64,000 bases of DNA, from the NCBI GenBank assembly GCA_019022495.1, contig JAFEKR010000003.1, positions 868,001 through 932,000 of the forward strand. Reading direction: 5' to 3'. Positions within the stretch are counted from its first letter, which is position 1; each line of letters opens with the position of its first letter. A program made the translations under genes and the position numbers. The stretch is from Epichloe hybrida (lineage: Eukaryota > Ascomycota > Sordariomycetes > Hypocreales > Clavicipitaceae). The notes below the pieces were generated by a model. That model saw only the letters and a program-made list of their open reading frames with translations, was not told the origin of the DNA and made no database searches. Below are positions 48,786 to 60,329 of this stretch, piece by piece.

Positions 48786-49045
48786 TGTTAATTCCTTTAG
48801 ATTTTTATTAGTTTAATTATAGCTAAAGACTAGACCAATTATAAGTCTAGTGTAATATATGTAATATAATTAGCTACGTTAATTCGCTACTCTCTCTTTT
48901 ACCTTATATATAGATTTCGCTTACTTTTCTAGTATCTAGACTTTCCCTCTCTTCTCTCTCTTTCCTAGCTAGCTAACTAACTATTATTAACTTTAATTAT
49001 ATAGGATTACCCTATTACCTGCGTAGGACCTTGGTGTAACTAACA
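48786..49045 (+). repeat. 3' LTR of Copia-1
   Basis: 260 bp, tgttaattcc to gtaactaaca, preceded by a purine-rich stretch and followed by ctaat. Confidence 0.92.
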
Positions 49046-49100
49046 CTAATAATATTTTAAGTTATATAAAAAATATAAGAAATATATATATAAGCTAAGA

Positions 49101-49220
49101 TAAGCTATTATAAACTATTATAAGCTATTATAAGCTATTATAAGCTATTATAAGCTATTATAAGCTATTATAAGCTATTATAAGCTATTATAAGCTATTA
49201 TAAGCTATTATAAGCTATTA
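49101..49220. repeat. 10-bp tandem array (taagctatta, 12 units)
   Basis: Twelve consecutive decamers, one with a G-to-A change. It is the inverted counterpart of the 5-unit array at 16499-16548 in M1. Confidence 0.95.
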
Positions 49221-49437
49221 TAAAGATATTATAAGCTAAGATAAATATTTTTACTAACACTACAAATGTAGTATTTGTAGTTAGTGTAGTTTATAAAAAT
49301 AAATTTATAGTATAATATAGTATAGTTTTTTTCCCCTTATAGTTAGTGTAGTTTATAGTGTAATGTAATTTATAGTGTAGTCACTACACTATACTACAAA
49401 AACTACACTATAATACATATTATAGTGTAATACTCTG

Positions 49438-49633
49438 CTAATAACTTATATATTCTAGTCTTATAAGAGATAATAGTACTAATAATAATACCTTTATAAG
49501 TGCTTTTTTAAGTACTAATTATAATAGTATTAATATTAATAAACCTACAGATATCTAATATATAGTATATGTTTTAAATATTGTTGCTAAGGATATAATT
49601 ACTAGCTTTATAAAAGCTATAACCATTGAAATG
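49438..49633. other. Unassigned RIP-affected DNA
   Basis: AT-rich flank right of M2; no motif or frame recognised. Confidence 0.4.
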
Positions 49634-50055
49634 TAGGGAGCTAGTTGCCAGCTGGCAACAGCTGTACAGGTGCAAGCTCTACGGTCGGGGACCAATAGGG
49701 CTGCAACGTTGAATCAATTAACGCAACGCAACGGAAGGTTGTGGCAGTTATTAACTAATAGAATTCAATTTAGATCACTTTTATAATATCTTATAGAGCA
49801 ATAGAATTGATTTTAGATACGTTGTACAGGCAATGCGGCTGTTGTTAGTTGAGAGGACTAGCTATCTAGCTAGTTGAAAAGATCTTCTTTCTCTCATAGA
49901 CCTACCGACCGTATTGGTGGATCTGGGCTGCCAACGGGGTCTTATACACTTTTGGCTGCAACAAAGTTGATCTCGTATCCAGGGTAGAGCCTTGCGACCT
50001 GAATTAGGCAGGTAGTAAGAAAACATAGCATATGCCCCGCATATATATAGCATAT
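49634..50055 (+). repeat. Low-RIP patch, possible Copia LTR fragment
   Basis: Normal-GC sequence with a palindrome gttgccagctggcaac (49648-49663). A block from ggctgcaacaaagttgatct to about 49996 recurs inverted at 59623-59667, beside the minus-strand Copia-2. Shared orientation relative to Copia-2 suggests a solo or partial LTR of a related element. No TG-CA ends with a target duplication were found. Confidence 0.4.
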
Positions 50056-50159
50056 GCTAAGCCCTATAGTGCATTAGTGTAAGAACATATTCGCGAAGTA
50101 GTATATACCCTATATATACTACTTTCTATAGTATATTAGTATAAAGGCACTTATAATAT

Positions 50160-50640
50160 AGTATATATAATATATATATAGTAGTAAAGTAAGGGAATTG
50201 TGGTAATTACACTACTAAAAAATTTTATATACTAATAAAATAATAAAAGAGTAGTCTATAATAAGGATAATATAATTACTATAAATATAGGAAACATATA
50301 TACTATATATAACTATACTTTTAGTAATTTATTATAGGTATTTAGCTTAGAAGAAGTAGTAAACTACTAAGTAAGTAAGTAAAATATAATATAGTATATA
50401 TATATTACATATACTAATTACCTATAGCGTAGTATATACTTTATATATATAATAGTAATATAGGGGAATTATTATACTTACACTACTTAAAAGAGCGGTA
50501 TTTAATAAAGGAAATATAATTAGCGTAAATAAAGGGGATATATATATAATATATAATTATACTTTAGTAATTTATTATAGGTATTTACTAGAAAAAGAAG
50601 TAAACTACTAAGTAATTAGAAAGATAATACGTTATATATA
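50160..50640. repeat. Diverged two-copy tandem repeat (about 270 bp)
   Basis: The order gggaattgtggtaattacac, ataatataatta, tttagtaatttattataggt, gaagtagtaaactactaagt (50194-50375) is repeated at about 50464-50615 with many transitions. A palindrome tagtaaactacta occurs in both units. Confidence 0.7.
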
Positions 50641-53600
50641 GTTTACATAGGCCTAGTATATGCTAACTATATATAGAGTTTTCTTTATATAAAGAAGTCT
50701 TTTTACTATAAGTCTAATAACACTTAAAATATATTATAACCTTATAATTACTATATCCTTTATATCTTTTATTATTATACTAACTTAAGCATAATTATAG
50801 GCTATCCTAACTATACCTAATATTATTTAGCGCTAAGGAAGTAATACTAATAAGGTATATACTCTGTTTATATATATTAAATATACTTAGTATATTACTA
50901 AATACTTTATAGAATAATCCTAAAGAACTAAAGTTAATTTACGATTTTTTTAATATACCTTAGGTAAGCATATTCTATAAATATAACATAATATATGCTT
51001 ACTCTATAGAGTCTATAATTAATGCCACTAGAATTATAATTATAAAGAGTAGTAAAAGTATAATTAATATATAGTATATTATTAATTACCTTGCCCTACC
51101 TAGCTACCCTAAGGCTTATATAGATAGTATCCTTTATATAATCCTAGCACTTAATTATAATATTAAGATTATAAGTAAGAATAATGTAAAGAAAATTATT
51201 TAAGAGTAAGTAAGTATTATAAGTATATGCATTTATTTATTATTCCTAACTTAAGCTAAGTATATACTAGATCTAATTCTATCTTACCTACTCTAGGAAG
51301 ATAAACAAGACTACCCTAAAGCTACTATTAGTATATAATATATATTTAATATCTATATATTAGTTTACTAATTTGCCTAGGAGCTATTTCCTAATAACGT
51401 AACAAGAGGGCTAATTTTAGCGTATAACTTATATATATGTAGGGATTAAGATTTGCCCTAATATTAAACCAATGCTTATTAAGTATAGTAAGTAGTAAAA
51501 TAAGAAATTTAATCTAAAGCTTATTAGTAATATAAAAACTATATATACTAGCTATCTAAAAACTATAGATATTAATAATAAACTAAAGAAAAAGATAGAG
51601 AGGTAAGTTATATATAGTTACTATATGTATTACCTACTAATAACCTATAATAGTGCTTATGCTACTTATCTCTTAATTTAGGAGAGGCTAGACCGTCCGC
51701 TATATTAGCTAGTTACAAACAGTAATAAGAATTAGAGGCTGATTTATTATAAAGACTAGCAAATAGCTTAGATTAGTTATTAAGATATAAGTAATTAGCT
51801 TTATATATAAGGCTTCTATACTTATCTTATATAGGAGTTCTTTATTAGGTGCCCCTAAGGCCTTAATAATAGATTACACACAAAATATTAAGTTAATAAG
51901 TATTCTTTAGATATCACATATCTTAAATATATAGTAATATATAGTACTAGTCCCTCTAAGATAAGTAGTAGATAGCGCTGCTTATTTTAGGATATTTCCT
52001 AGTTAAAGCGAAAGCAATATAGTCTATATATATACCACATATATAGCAGCTATATACTAATAAAATATAGTCTTTTATTACACACACTAAGCAAACCTTA
52101 GGAGCCATAAATATAAGGTTAAATACAACTTTTTTATTCCTTTTAATATTAAAAGGTTCCCTTTTCTTATACTTACTATACATAAAACACATACTTATAT
52201 ACCCTTACCTCTAAAAAGCATTTCATAGGACATTAAAGAGGTATTATCTTTAGCTATTAAATAATATTATAATCTTTTATTATTAATAACTTATATGTAT
52301 ATAACTACTATATAATATCTAGCTTATATTTTTAACTAACTATTACATAGGGAGGTTATATTTAAGTCCTATGCTTTCCTTATTCCTATAATATTATAAG
52401 GCGAATTCCCTAAGGCAAATTTATCTAGCCCTTAATTATAAAGATAAGGTACAGGGCTTAATCCTTTAATCCTAGCTTTTATAATACCTAGCAGGGTTAT
52501 AGCTTATAGGTAAGTTTATGCTAAGAGTATATTTGCTATATGCTAACTAGATATAGGTGTAAAGCGTAAATAGCACTTTAATTAACTTTAGAACCTAGAT
52601 AAATAGTGGATTCATAAGATATATATATAGGGACTAAATAATTACTTTATTATTTTATACTTATAGAAATAAGCAAAAGCTTTTATAAAAGTATAATGCC
52701 TTTAAATTAACCTCTCCTTCTAGTAGATTAAGGGAATAGCTAATTTTCTTATATATTCCTTATATAATAAGGAGAAGTTAAGTATATATATGCTATTCCT
52801 TTTAATATATAAAGCTAATATATCTTAGTGTAAGAAACATATACATATATTATTATAACTTAGTTAATAGCAAAAAGCTATAAAGAGGTATATGTAAATA
52901 ATAGAGTTTATATATATGCGTGTTATAACTAATCTATTATAGATCTTTTCTGCTTTATTTAAGCAGTTAAGTATAATTAGTAGGTATGCTATTAGATAGC
53001 ACTATATAGAGTATATAAACGCTAATATAACAAGTGTAATCTAGGCTATTACCTATAATATAGATACTAAGCAAGTAAGAGGTATATATAAGTTTTATAA
53101 ATACTATATATATACTAATAATAAACAGGTCTTAGAGACTACTTACACGAGTAGTATCTAAATTTCATATAGCATAAATATTTAGAGTATTTATTAATAT
53201 TCTACTATATTTATATTAAGTGCAATTAGCAGAAGTCTAACTAAGATATACCTAATAAGAAATTTATTATGCCTTTTCTTAATATATTATCTTAAGAGGA
53301 ATATAAGAAGTGTATTATATGCTTATATAATGTATATCCGAACTATAAGAAGTGGTTTAATACTAAGCTTACCCCTTAGATAATAGCTAGACTAGTACTA
53401 GCTATATCTAAAGTAAAACCTAAATAGAGAATATATATAGTAAAGAACACTAATATAAAGAAAAGCGGTTATTAGGAAGATTATATATCTACTAGAATAC
53501 AAGTATCTCTTTTAGTAGTAATTCTTAAGTATAACTTTAATACTCCTTTTATAAAGCATATGCTAATAATATACTAGTCTTAAGAGAGTAATAGTTAAGA

Positions 53601-56506
53601 AATACCTAAAGGCGTAAATTAAGGCTAAAAAGAGTGTTAATCCTACCTAGAGAGATTATTCTTATAAGAGTTATATAAGTAATACACTTATTAGGAAGGA
53701 GAAACCCTACTAAAGATAAGCTCTAAGAAGGGAAGAAAATACTAGTTTTCCTTAGAATCCTTAGAACCCCTATAATTTACCTATACCTAGTAGAAATAGA
53801 TTTACTATATATTACCTAAGTACCTTGCCTACTGTATAATATATATAATAAAGCTTAAGCCCTTTCCTAACACTAATTCCTATTTAACTTTTATTTCTAC
53901 ACTAAGAATAAGAGTAACTTAAATAATATAAGCCTTATATAGAAGATAATAAGGAAGCAAATAATAAGAGTAATAGTAATGTTATTTTTATTAGCTCTTG
54001 CCTATGTATACTGATAGTCTCCTACCTATATATACCTATAGTTAAGGAGAAGGAGAATAAAATAGTAAGTTTATATTAGTCTTATATTAATATTATATAT
54101 TAACTCTTTTTAGGCTTACTTTAACTTTACCTTAGACTTCCCCTCTAATATAAGCGATAATAATGCTTAATCCCGTAAGTAATAATAATTAGCTATATAT
54201 AGTAGTAATATAGGAAGCTTAACTAATAAAGCTATGTAATATATATAAAAAGAGAAAATAAAGCTTAAAAATAACTTAAGGCTTAATAAGGTAAAGGTTA
54301 GAGCTATTATTACAAAGGAATATGACAAACTATATAAGGTATATATATAGTTATAATAGCTATAATAGTATACTAATAATATAAAGGAGCTTAAATAAAT
54401 AATAGAAGAGAGAGGAATAGGTATATAGAAGGGCTACCTTATAGTTTAACTAGTATAATATATAGCATGCTATATACCTTGCTTTACCTTCTATATTCTA
54501 GTACTTTTTTATACCTTTACAGAGCTTTCTTAGGACAGAGATGAGTACTCTGATATATTGATGAATATATTAGTTATTAGTAGGCTAAGAGCTATTATCT
54601 ATGGAACTCTTACTTTAACTATATATGTGTAGATAATCATTACCTTTATATAATAATTACAGATTTTATTATTTCCTAGTAATATAACTAGCCTAGTAAA
54701 ACAAAGAGCCATATTTAAGCTTAAACGCGCTATCTTGTTCCTTATTAGGTATTACATATTAGTTATACCTAATATATAATGTACTTATAACTTACATAAG
54801 AAGCTTAAGTTTATTTACAAACTTCTATAGTAAGGATATATTTCATCTAAATAAATTAATAGATATATGATGGTGTCTCTAGGCTATGAATGTGTACGTC
54901 ACTTCAGATAATACTGTTGATTATTAAGGAATATATTATATATGTGATATGTGCCTCATCTTCTCTTTTGATCTTAATTAACTCTGCAGGTATTTCATAT
55001 ATATATGTAATAATATTTAAAAATTGATTAACCTCTATAGCCTTTTAGATATACCCTATATATAGGTATTAATCTATAAAAGGGGAAGTAGCTCTAAAGA
55101 AATTAGAATTAGCCTATAATAATAGCCTAATTTAGAGGGGTTTGTTACTTTAAGCATAGAGTTATTAATAAAATTAGTTACTTAGACTACTATCTTTATA
55201 TATATATTATAAGTAAGGGGAATAAGAGAATAAGATATAGTATGTATTATATATACATTAGTTTAATTTTTTAGTGCTTTATAACTAAACAAAATACACT
55301 AAACTAACTATAAGCATATATACTATATATAGTGTATATATAGTGTATATGCATAAATTATGCATTATCTGCCCTTCTTTATATTATAATATTTTGCTTC
55401 TACTATATATAGTTATATATTACGTGTATATATATAGTATAAGTAAATACACTTAACTTTAGTTAATTTCTATTAAAAACTAATCTAGCCTTTTGCTTAG
55501 TATAATATATATAGCGTATATATCCTTATTAAAAAACACACTATATAGAAACTATATAAAACTAATTAAAGCAAATCCGTATATACTAGGTATATATAAA
55601 GCAAGAGGAATTTAATTAGTTTCCTAATTCTTAGTTACCTTAGTAGCTATGTTTTAGGCCTCCTTCTTAGCCTTTTTCTTCTTAGCCTTTAGCTTCCTAG
55701 TGTACGTAGCCTTCTGTGGCATGCTTCATATTATTATTATATTAAGGTTACTTATATATTCTCTAATGGAATATTAGTAATATATATTACCTATAAGGCT
55801 ACTATATAAACTTACTAGTGGAGTTAGTCTAGCTATTACTTAGACTAGGAGTAGTCTATAAAGGATTCTTATTAGTATTATTATACTACTAAAAGACATA
55901 AGCATATAGTTACTATATATGTAGTATTAGTAGGATATACCTTATGCTTCTTTCTAATACCTATCTTAATCTAATAATAACTTCTAAACAAAGGAGTTTA
56001 TAATGCCCATATAGATATTTAATGATGTAATGATGTTTATTATGGACAATATGTATTATAAAGTTAAAAGCAGTAAAATGAGGGTCTTAGTTGGTATATA
56101 TATACACTGACAATAACGTAGTAGCATAGATCAAGTCTGGCAATATGGTCTTCTGTAATGCTATATATGTAATCTTATCACTGGGCAAAGTTGATATTAA
56201 CTTCTATAAATAAATTGATATATATATTCTATATAATGACTATATAATATATATCACTAATATTTCTCACTGAATATGATTATCTAAAAGGTAAAGAATA
56301 TTACCCCTAAACATAATAGTGCTTGTTTGGAATAATGTGCGCTTCATTTTTTTAACATTCTATATTAGTAATATATGTATATAATAAGAGGAACATTATA
56401 GTAGTACTGGCTTTAAAATTAATATTTCTTATAAATATTAATTGTAATATATATAAAAACAGTGTATGACACTTTGTTAATACTAGAATATCATGTAATA
56501 TATCTG
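50641..56506. other. 5.9 kb of very decayed, unassigned DNA
   Basis: AT-rich, dense in tatata, without LTRs or tandem arrays that I could match. The plus strand near 51530-52110 and 52350-53500 reads as degenerate coding sequence once TAG is taken for CAG. Examples are YILVYQFA-like and ECIICLYNVYPNYKKWFNTK stretches, the latter resembling a Cys-containing Gag-like motif. No family can be assigned. 54800-55000 and 56030-56500 keep more TpG/CpA and look less mutated. Confidence 0.45.
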
Positions 56507-56890
56507 TTGGGTGCCTCCCAGTTGGGCGCGGTACATCACTGGACCCATGCTCTAGCTGGCCTGATTAAAGGGTGCTTACATGTAACCTCATAATGTAGCC
56601 CTGGAATCTTTTCTGGATGATCTGGCTGAATACTCTTTGGCAGCGCTTTAATGGACTAGGAATGTATAATGAGTTGCACTGGGTCTGCACAAAAGACCTA
56701 ATAACGTAGAGTTCGGCCAGTGCCAACTTTTCGTTAGTGTCTGGATAGTTAGTGGGTTTATGAGAGAGGGGTGTGTGGACATAAAAGAAAGGTGCTATAC
56801 AGGATCTTCAATTCTGGGAGGTAACTGCCAGCTGGCTCTATGCTTCGATCTAGCTTAAACAACTGATTAGATGGTTAGCTATTATCATTG
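56507..56890. other. Low-RIP patch, possible LTR
   Basis: Normal-GC sequence starting tgttgggtgcctccc, with a TATA-like ggacataaaagaaagg (56777) and a gccagctggc word shared with 49649. The start resembles an LTR but no partner copy is in the window. Right of it RIP composition resumes. Confidence 0.4.
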
Positions 56891-57740
56891 ATTGATTGCA
56901 AATAATTACCTAGAGCGTGTTTATTAAATAATTAAGGCCTAGTTAGTAACTAACCTAACCTATCCTTAATTATTTAATTAAACCTACTAAGGGATGAAGA
57001 TAATAGCTTTACTTATAATCCTTTAGACTTCTATTAATTCTCTATTTCCCTTACCCCCCTATTTACCACTAATATTATAGTAAAATATTAAGATTAACTA
57101 AAGGGATCTAGAGCCTAAGACATTCCCTCTAATCATAAATATACCTTCCCCCCTAAGGATACTAGAAGAGAAGCTAATCTATAAGTTATATCTTACCTCC
57201 TTAACTATATATCCCCTGATTTATACTAATATATTATGTAATAAGCACTAGAGAATAAGGAATCATTTAATCTTAAAGTAAACACTACCCCTGAAGAACT
57301 TATAGCCTAGATTCTTATTAAGAAAGTAACCTATAAATATAAGAACCTATACTCGCAAACCTTATTTACTATCTTTAGTAATAACTTTAGAGGATAGAAA
57401 TAAAAAACATTCTAAGTAGTAAATCCTAAAGCTATGAAGAGTCTTTAAGACTTTCTCTTCTTTAGTAGTATTTACATAGACCTATAGAGTTACTATAAGA
57501 TAGTAGTCTTGCTTAAAGATATTATTAACTATAATGGATTTTATAACTAGAAAGAAGAAGAAATATAGGAAGTTACTAGGAAGTATTCCCCCTTTAAGAG
57601 GCAAATAGCAGAGAAGGACTTCTATAAAGACCTCCTTCCTATTAGTATCCCTTCTTTTAGAGATTAACCAAAGTAACTAATTACTTTACGTTATCCCTAA
57701 TCCCCTTAACTACCGTAATCGCTCCTATTTTATTCCTAAA
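56891..57740 (+). other. Degenerate coding-like stretch left of Copia-3
   Basis: Moderately RIP-affected DNA that reads as broken coding sequence on the plus strand (for example near 57100 and 57560). It may be Gag of Copia-3, but no motif proves this. Confidence 0.35.
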
Positions 57741-58055
57741 TTCTATTACACTAATCCCTAAGTATGCTAAGTATAAGGCAAAGGCGCGATAGCAGAGGCA
57801 ATCCCCCTATCACAAGCCCTTAACCATAACCCCGGACCCCCCTTGTTTCCCCTCCTATAACAAGGCACCACAATCCCTACAATCGGTTGTAACCCTTGAT
57901 GACTTCTTAATCTCAATTCTATGAACAGAGGTCACGGAGGTGTGCTTTCTGGGATCTAGTTGCAGCTGCCTGAACTTGGTCTTTGGGATCACTATTAATT
58001 GGACCTCATACAGTTCCCTATTATTGTCTTTGCTCTCATTGCATGTATAAAACCC
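57741..58055. other. Normal-GC segment joined to a Copia RNase H
   Basis: Little RIP; no domain recognised. Its right border falls inside a Copia RNase H frame (after acccattttact), so it is a foreign segment inserted into, or fused to, that frame. Confidence 0.5.
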
Positions 58056-58270
58056 ATTTTACTGAGGAGAAGCGTCTTATAATTAACATTATAGCCCTTT
58101 GTCAATCGTACAAGCGATAAGAGATCTGCGAGATTAGATGGATTAATAGGAATAATAACCTTGCTAATATATTTACAAAGGTATTACTAAACAAGGCATT
58201 TAAGAGGTTTATCACAAGTAATAAGGCGACTATTAGGATGGAAGGGTAGGTTACGCAATCGTAACGTTTG
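58056..58270 (+). pseudogene. RNase H C-terminal fragment of Copia-3
   Basis: The frame reads EEKRLIINIIALCQSYKR then EICEIRWINRNNNLANIFTK and KAFKRFITSNKATIRMEGW, close to the Copia-1 RNase H end but much less mutated. Upstream RNase H, RT and integrase are absent. It is followed by a polypurine tract and an LTR. Confidence 0.82.
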
Positions 58271-58470
58271 TGTTAATCTAATAAGATTAAAGGTATTGAG
58301 AATTAGGCCTACTTATCCTTGCATAGGCTCATAGATTAGATTTTGTTGTTTATTGTACCCCTTCCCCTTGCCCTTTTCTTATGATATTATTCGCGATTAT
58401 TTAATCTTATTCGTTCCTTAATTCCTATTTACTTCTCTTGTTAATATTATACGTTAATAATTATGTTAAA

Positions 58471-58782
58471 GAGAGAGAGTTTCTAGTGTTAAAATAAGCA
58501 TAATATTAATAAGGGTACGCGCCTCTAATTAGGTAGGCGCGTTGCATTGCGGACCCACATATCCGGCCTAACCGTGCCGTGATTAGGGTTAGCATATGTA
58601 GCCTCTTTATTAATAACCCTAATTAAGGCCCCTTTTCCTATGATAAATAGCGCACCCTCTTTACTTTTATTTAATCCCTCTTTTGCTTGCTTTAATAGAC
58701 TAGAATATATAACGATTACGTGCACTTTAGTCCACCCCGAAAACCCTACGCGTAGGTCAATGGTATCCTGTAGATACTAACA
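58471..58782 (+). repeat. Polypurine tract and 3' LTR of Copia-3
   Basis: A purine run gagagagag (58471-58479) precedes the LTR, which runs 58487-58782 (296 bp) from tgttaaaataagc to gatactaaca. It is rich in CpG and nearly RIP-free. Near its start is a hairpin with arms acgcgcct (58517-58524) and aggcgcgt (58535-58542). No 5' partner LTR is in the window. Confidence 0.75.
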
Positions 58783-59320
58783 ATATCCTGCATATATTAG
58801 CTTACCTTTAGATAGATCTTTTATATATTTAACCTATTTACTTACTCTTTATAAGTTATTATATTTATTTACTATATATAAAGTATATACTATAAATATA
58901 GCTAGTGTTCTTATTCTTATATATATCCTTAGTATTAGTTTTAGCATTCCTAAGCTTAACGCTAGAAGGGAGGCCTATATATATATACATATAATTAGCA
59001 TAGAATATCCAAATAGGACTTATATATTTATTACTGCTTGCCCAGACTTAAATATCAGTATCTCTTAATTAATAACTGCTATATATATAAATCTAGATAT
59101 TACTTACTATTAGAATAGGTATAGAAATTAGTTTTTTTTTATTATAACTACATAAAGTAGTTAGTAAATTAAGATATTTAATAGATATAATAACTATATA
59201 TAAAGTAAGAAGATTATAGGGTTAAATACTAAGTATAAAAAGGTAGTAGTAATAATAAAAGAGAAAGAAAAGAAGGAAAGAGCCTATAGTAGTAAGTGTA
59301 GTGTATATGTAAGGTAAGCA
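58783..59320. other. Unassigned AT-rich DNA
   Basis: RIP-like composition with tatata runs; no frame or motif recognised. Confidence 0.4.
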
Positions 59321-59324
59321 CACA

Positions 59325-59605
59325 TAACCTTAAAAAAATTAATTAGCTAATAATTACACCTTATGATAGTATATGCGACGTATATGTAACCTATATATAG
59401 GTAACCCTAAAGAAAATTAATTAGCTAATAATTACACTTTATAATAGTATATACGAAGTATATGTAAGATAGTGTATGTAAAATTAAAAAATCATGTAAG
59501 TAAGAATTCGCACTTTATAAGTGTATATATAAGGTATATGTAAAAAAAAAAATTACTTAAGTAAAAATTCACACTATACTCTCGCATATGCGAGGCATAT
59601 GCGAG
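59325..59605. repeat. Degenerate tandem repeat with gtatatgcga-type words
   Basis: Four related units of about 55-85 bp, each with an aattacac or attcacac-like word followed by atagtatatgcgacgtatat or a variant (59344-59393, 59428-59470, 59505-59545, 59560-59612). The last carries three copies of gcatatgc. Confidence 0.6.
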
Positions 59606-59612
59606 GCATATG

Positions 59613-60088
59613 CCATTCTGCTAGTCGCAAGGCTCCACCCTGGATACGAGATCAACTTTGTTGCAGCCAAGATTTACTATGTGCCCCAAAAAATCGACTC
59701 ACCACCATACTAGCTAGCAACCCATATGCACTAACTTTTGGTCCAAAAAATAACCTTGCATAAAGAGAAAGCCCTATCTTCAAGCTTTAATTTGCTATAT
59801 GTAAAACTTTTGTATGACCTTTAGATAAAGAGAAAATCGTTGTCAAAGATAGCCTTTTAACACGTTACCAAGCACGTCACCCTAGCTTACTAATTACTGT
59901 TAATGGATTGCACAACCATAACAGTCTTGACAGTCATGATAAAGCTGTTGACAGCTGCGACGCAGCCATTAACAGCTGCCCTCGTGACCGTTAACAGCTG
60001 CAGTGCAGCTGTTAGACTTGCAAAGTAAGCTAGTAATAAGAAGGTTCTTTAACTAGAAAAGGGCTAAAAATAGGTCTTATTTTTAACA
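59613..60088 (-). repeat. 3' LTR region of Copia-2 (left limit uncertain)
   Basis: On the minus strand, tgttaaaaataagacc starts at 60088 directly after a purine-rich tagagaggg tract, as at the Copia-3 LTR. The stretch is low in RIP and rich in agctgttaac and cagctgtt words (59940-60015) that form imperfect inverted repeats. The far end is not defined; the block at 59623-59667 recurs inverted near 49950. Confidence 0.5.
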
Positions 60089-60329
60089 CCCTCTCTACAA
60101 AAGAATTACATTTAAAAGCAATTAGAAGTGTACAAAAAGACTATAGGGAAAAATCAACAACTTTAATAATAACAGATAAAAGGGAAAAACAGGAAAATAT
60201 GAAAAAGCCCCCTTTTTGAATTCCTAGCTATTGTTAAATATAGCTCCCTTTTTAACGTTGTTTTTAGTTCCCTATTGAAGGGAATTAGTTGTTGGTTTAA
60301 TAATTATTAAGCCCTAAAAGCTTAATAAA

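Larger units (their letters stand above)
41630..49045 (+). mobile_element. Ty1/Copia retrotransposon 1, full length with two inserts
   Basis: Two 260-bp LTRs (41630-41889 and 48786-49045) begin tgttaattcc. They end CA in the 3' copy and TA in the 5' copy. They are flanked by the perfect 5-bp duplication ctaat (41625-41629 and 49046-49050). A purine-rich stretch (aaaaaagagagac) precedes the 3' LTR as expected for a polypurine tract. A Copia RNase H lies at the 3' end. It contains a 410-bp MITE near its 5' end and E2 within RNase H. Heavy RIP; no intact frame. Confidence 0.9.
39299..49437. mobile_element. M2: hAT-like non-autonomous element with (TAGTG)n ends, split by Copia-1 and D2
   Basis: The left end is cagagcattg (39299-39308). 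The right end is taatactctg (49428-49437), which inverts to cagagtatta. Both ends are filled with gtgtag/ctacac words. Without the Copia and D2 it is about 2.2 kb. The stretch around the Copia insertion (41500-41629, then 49046-49100) matches the inverted left part of M1 base for base, and M1 shows that site uninterrupted. No 8-bp duplication was found: cccccctc on the left, ctaataac on the right. One end may therefore have been exchanged. No transposase is encoded. Confidence 0.6.

Noticed and set aside
51956..52192. 78-residue minus-strand frame with Cys-rich hydrophobic stretches
   Set aside because: AT-driven composition and no family; the opposite strand looks more coding-like.
58525..58725. 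66-residue minus-strand frame
   Set aside because: It lies entirely inside the Copia-3 LTR.
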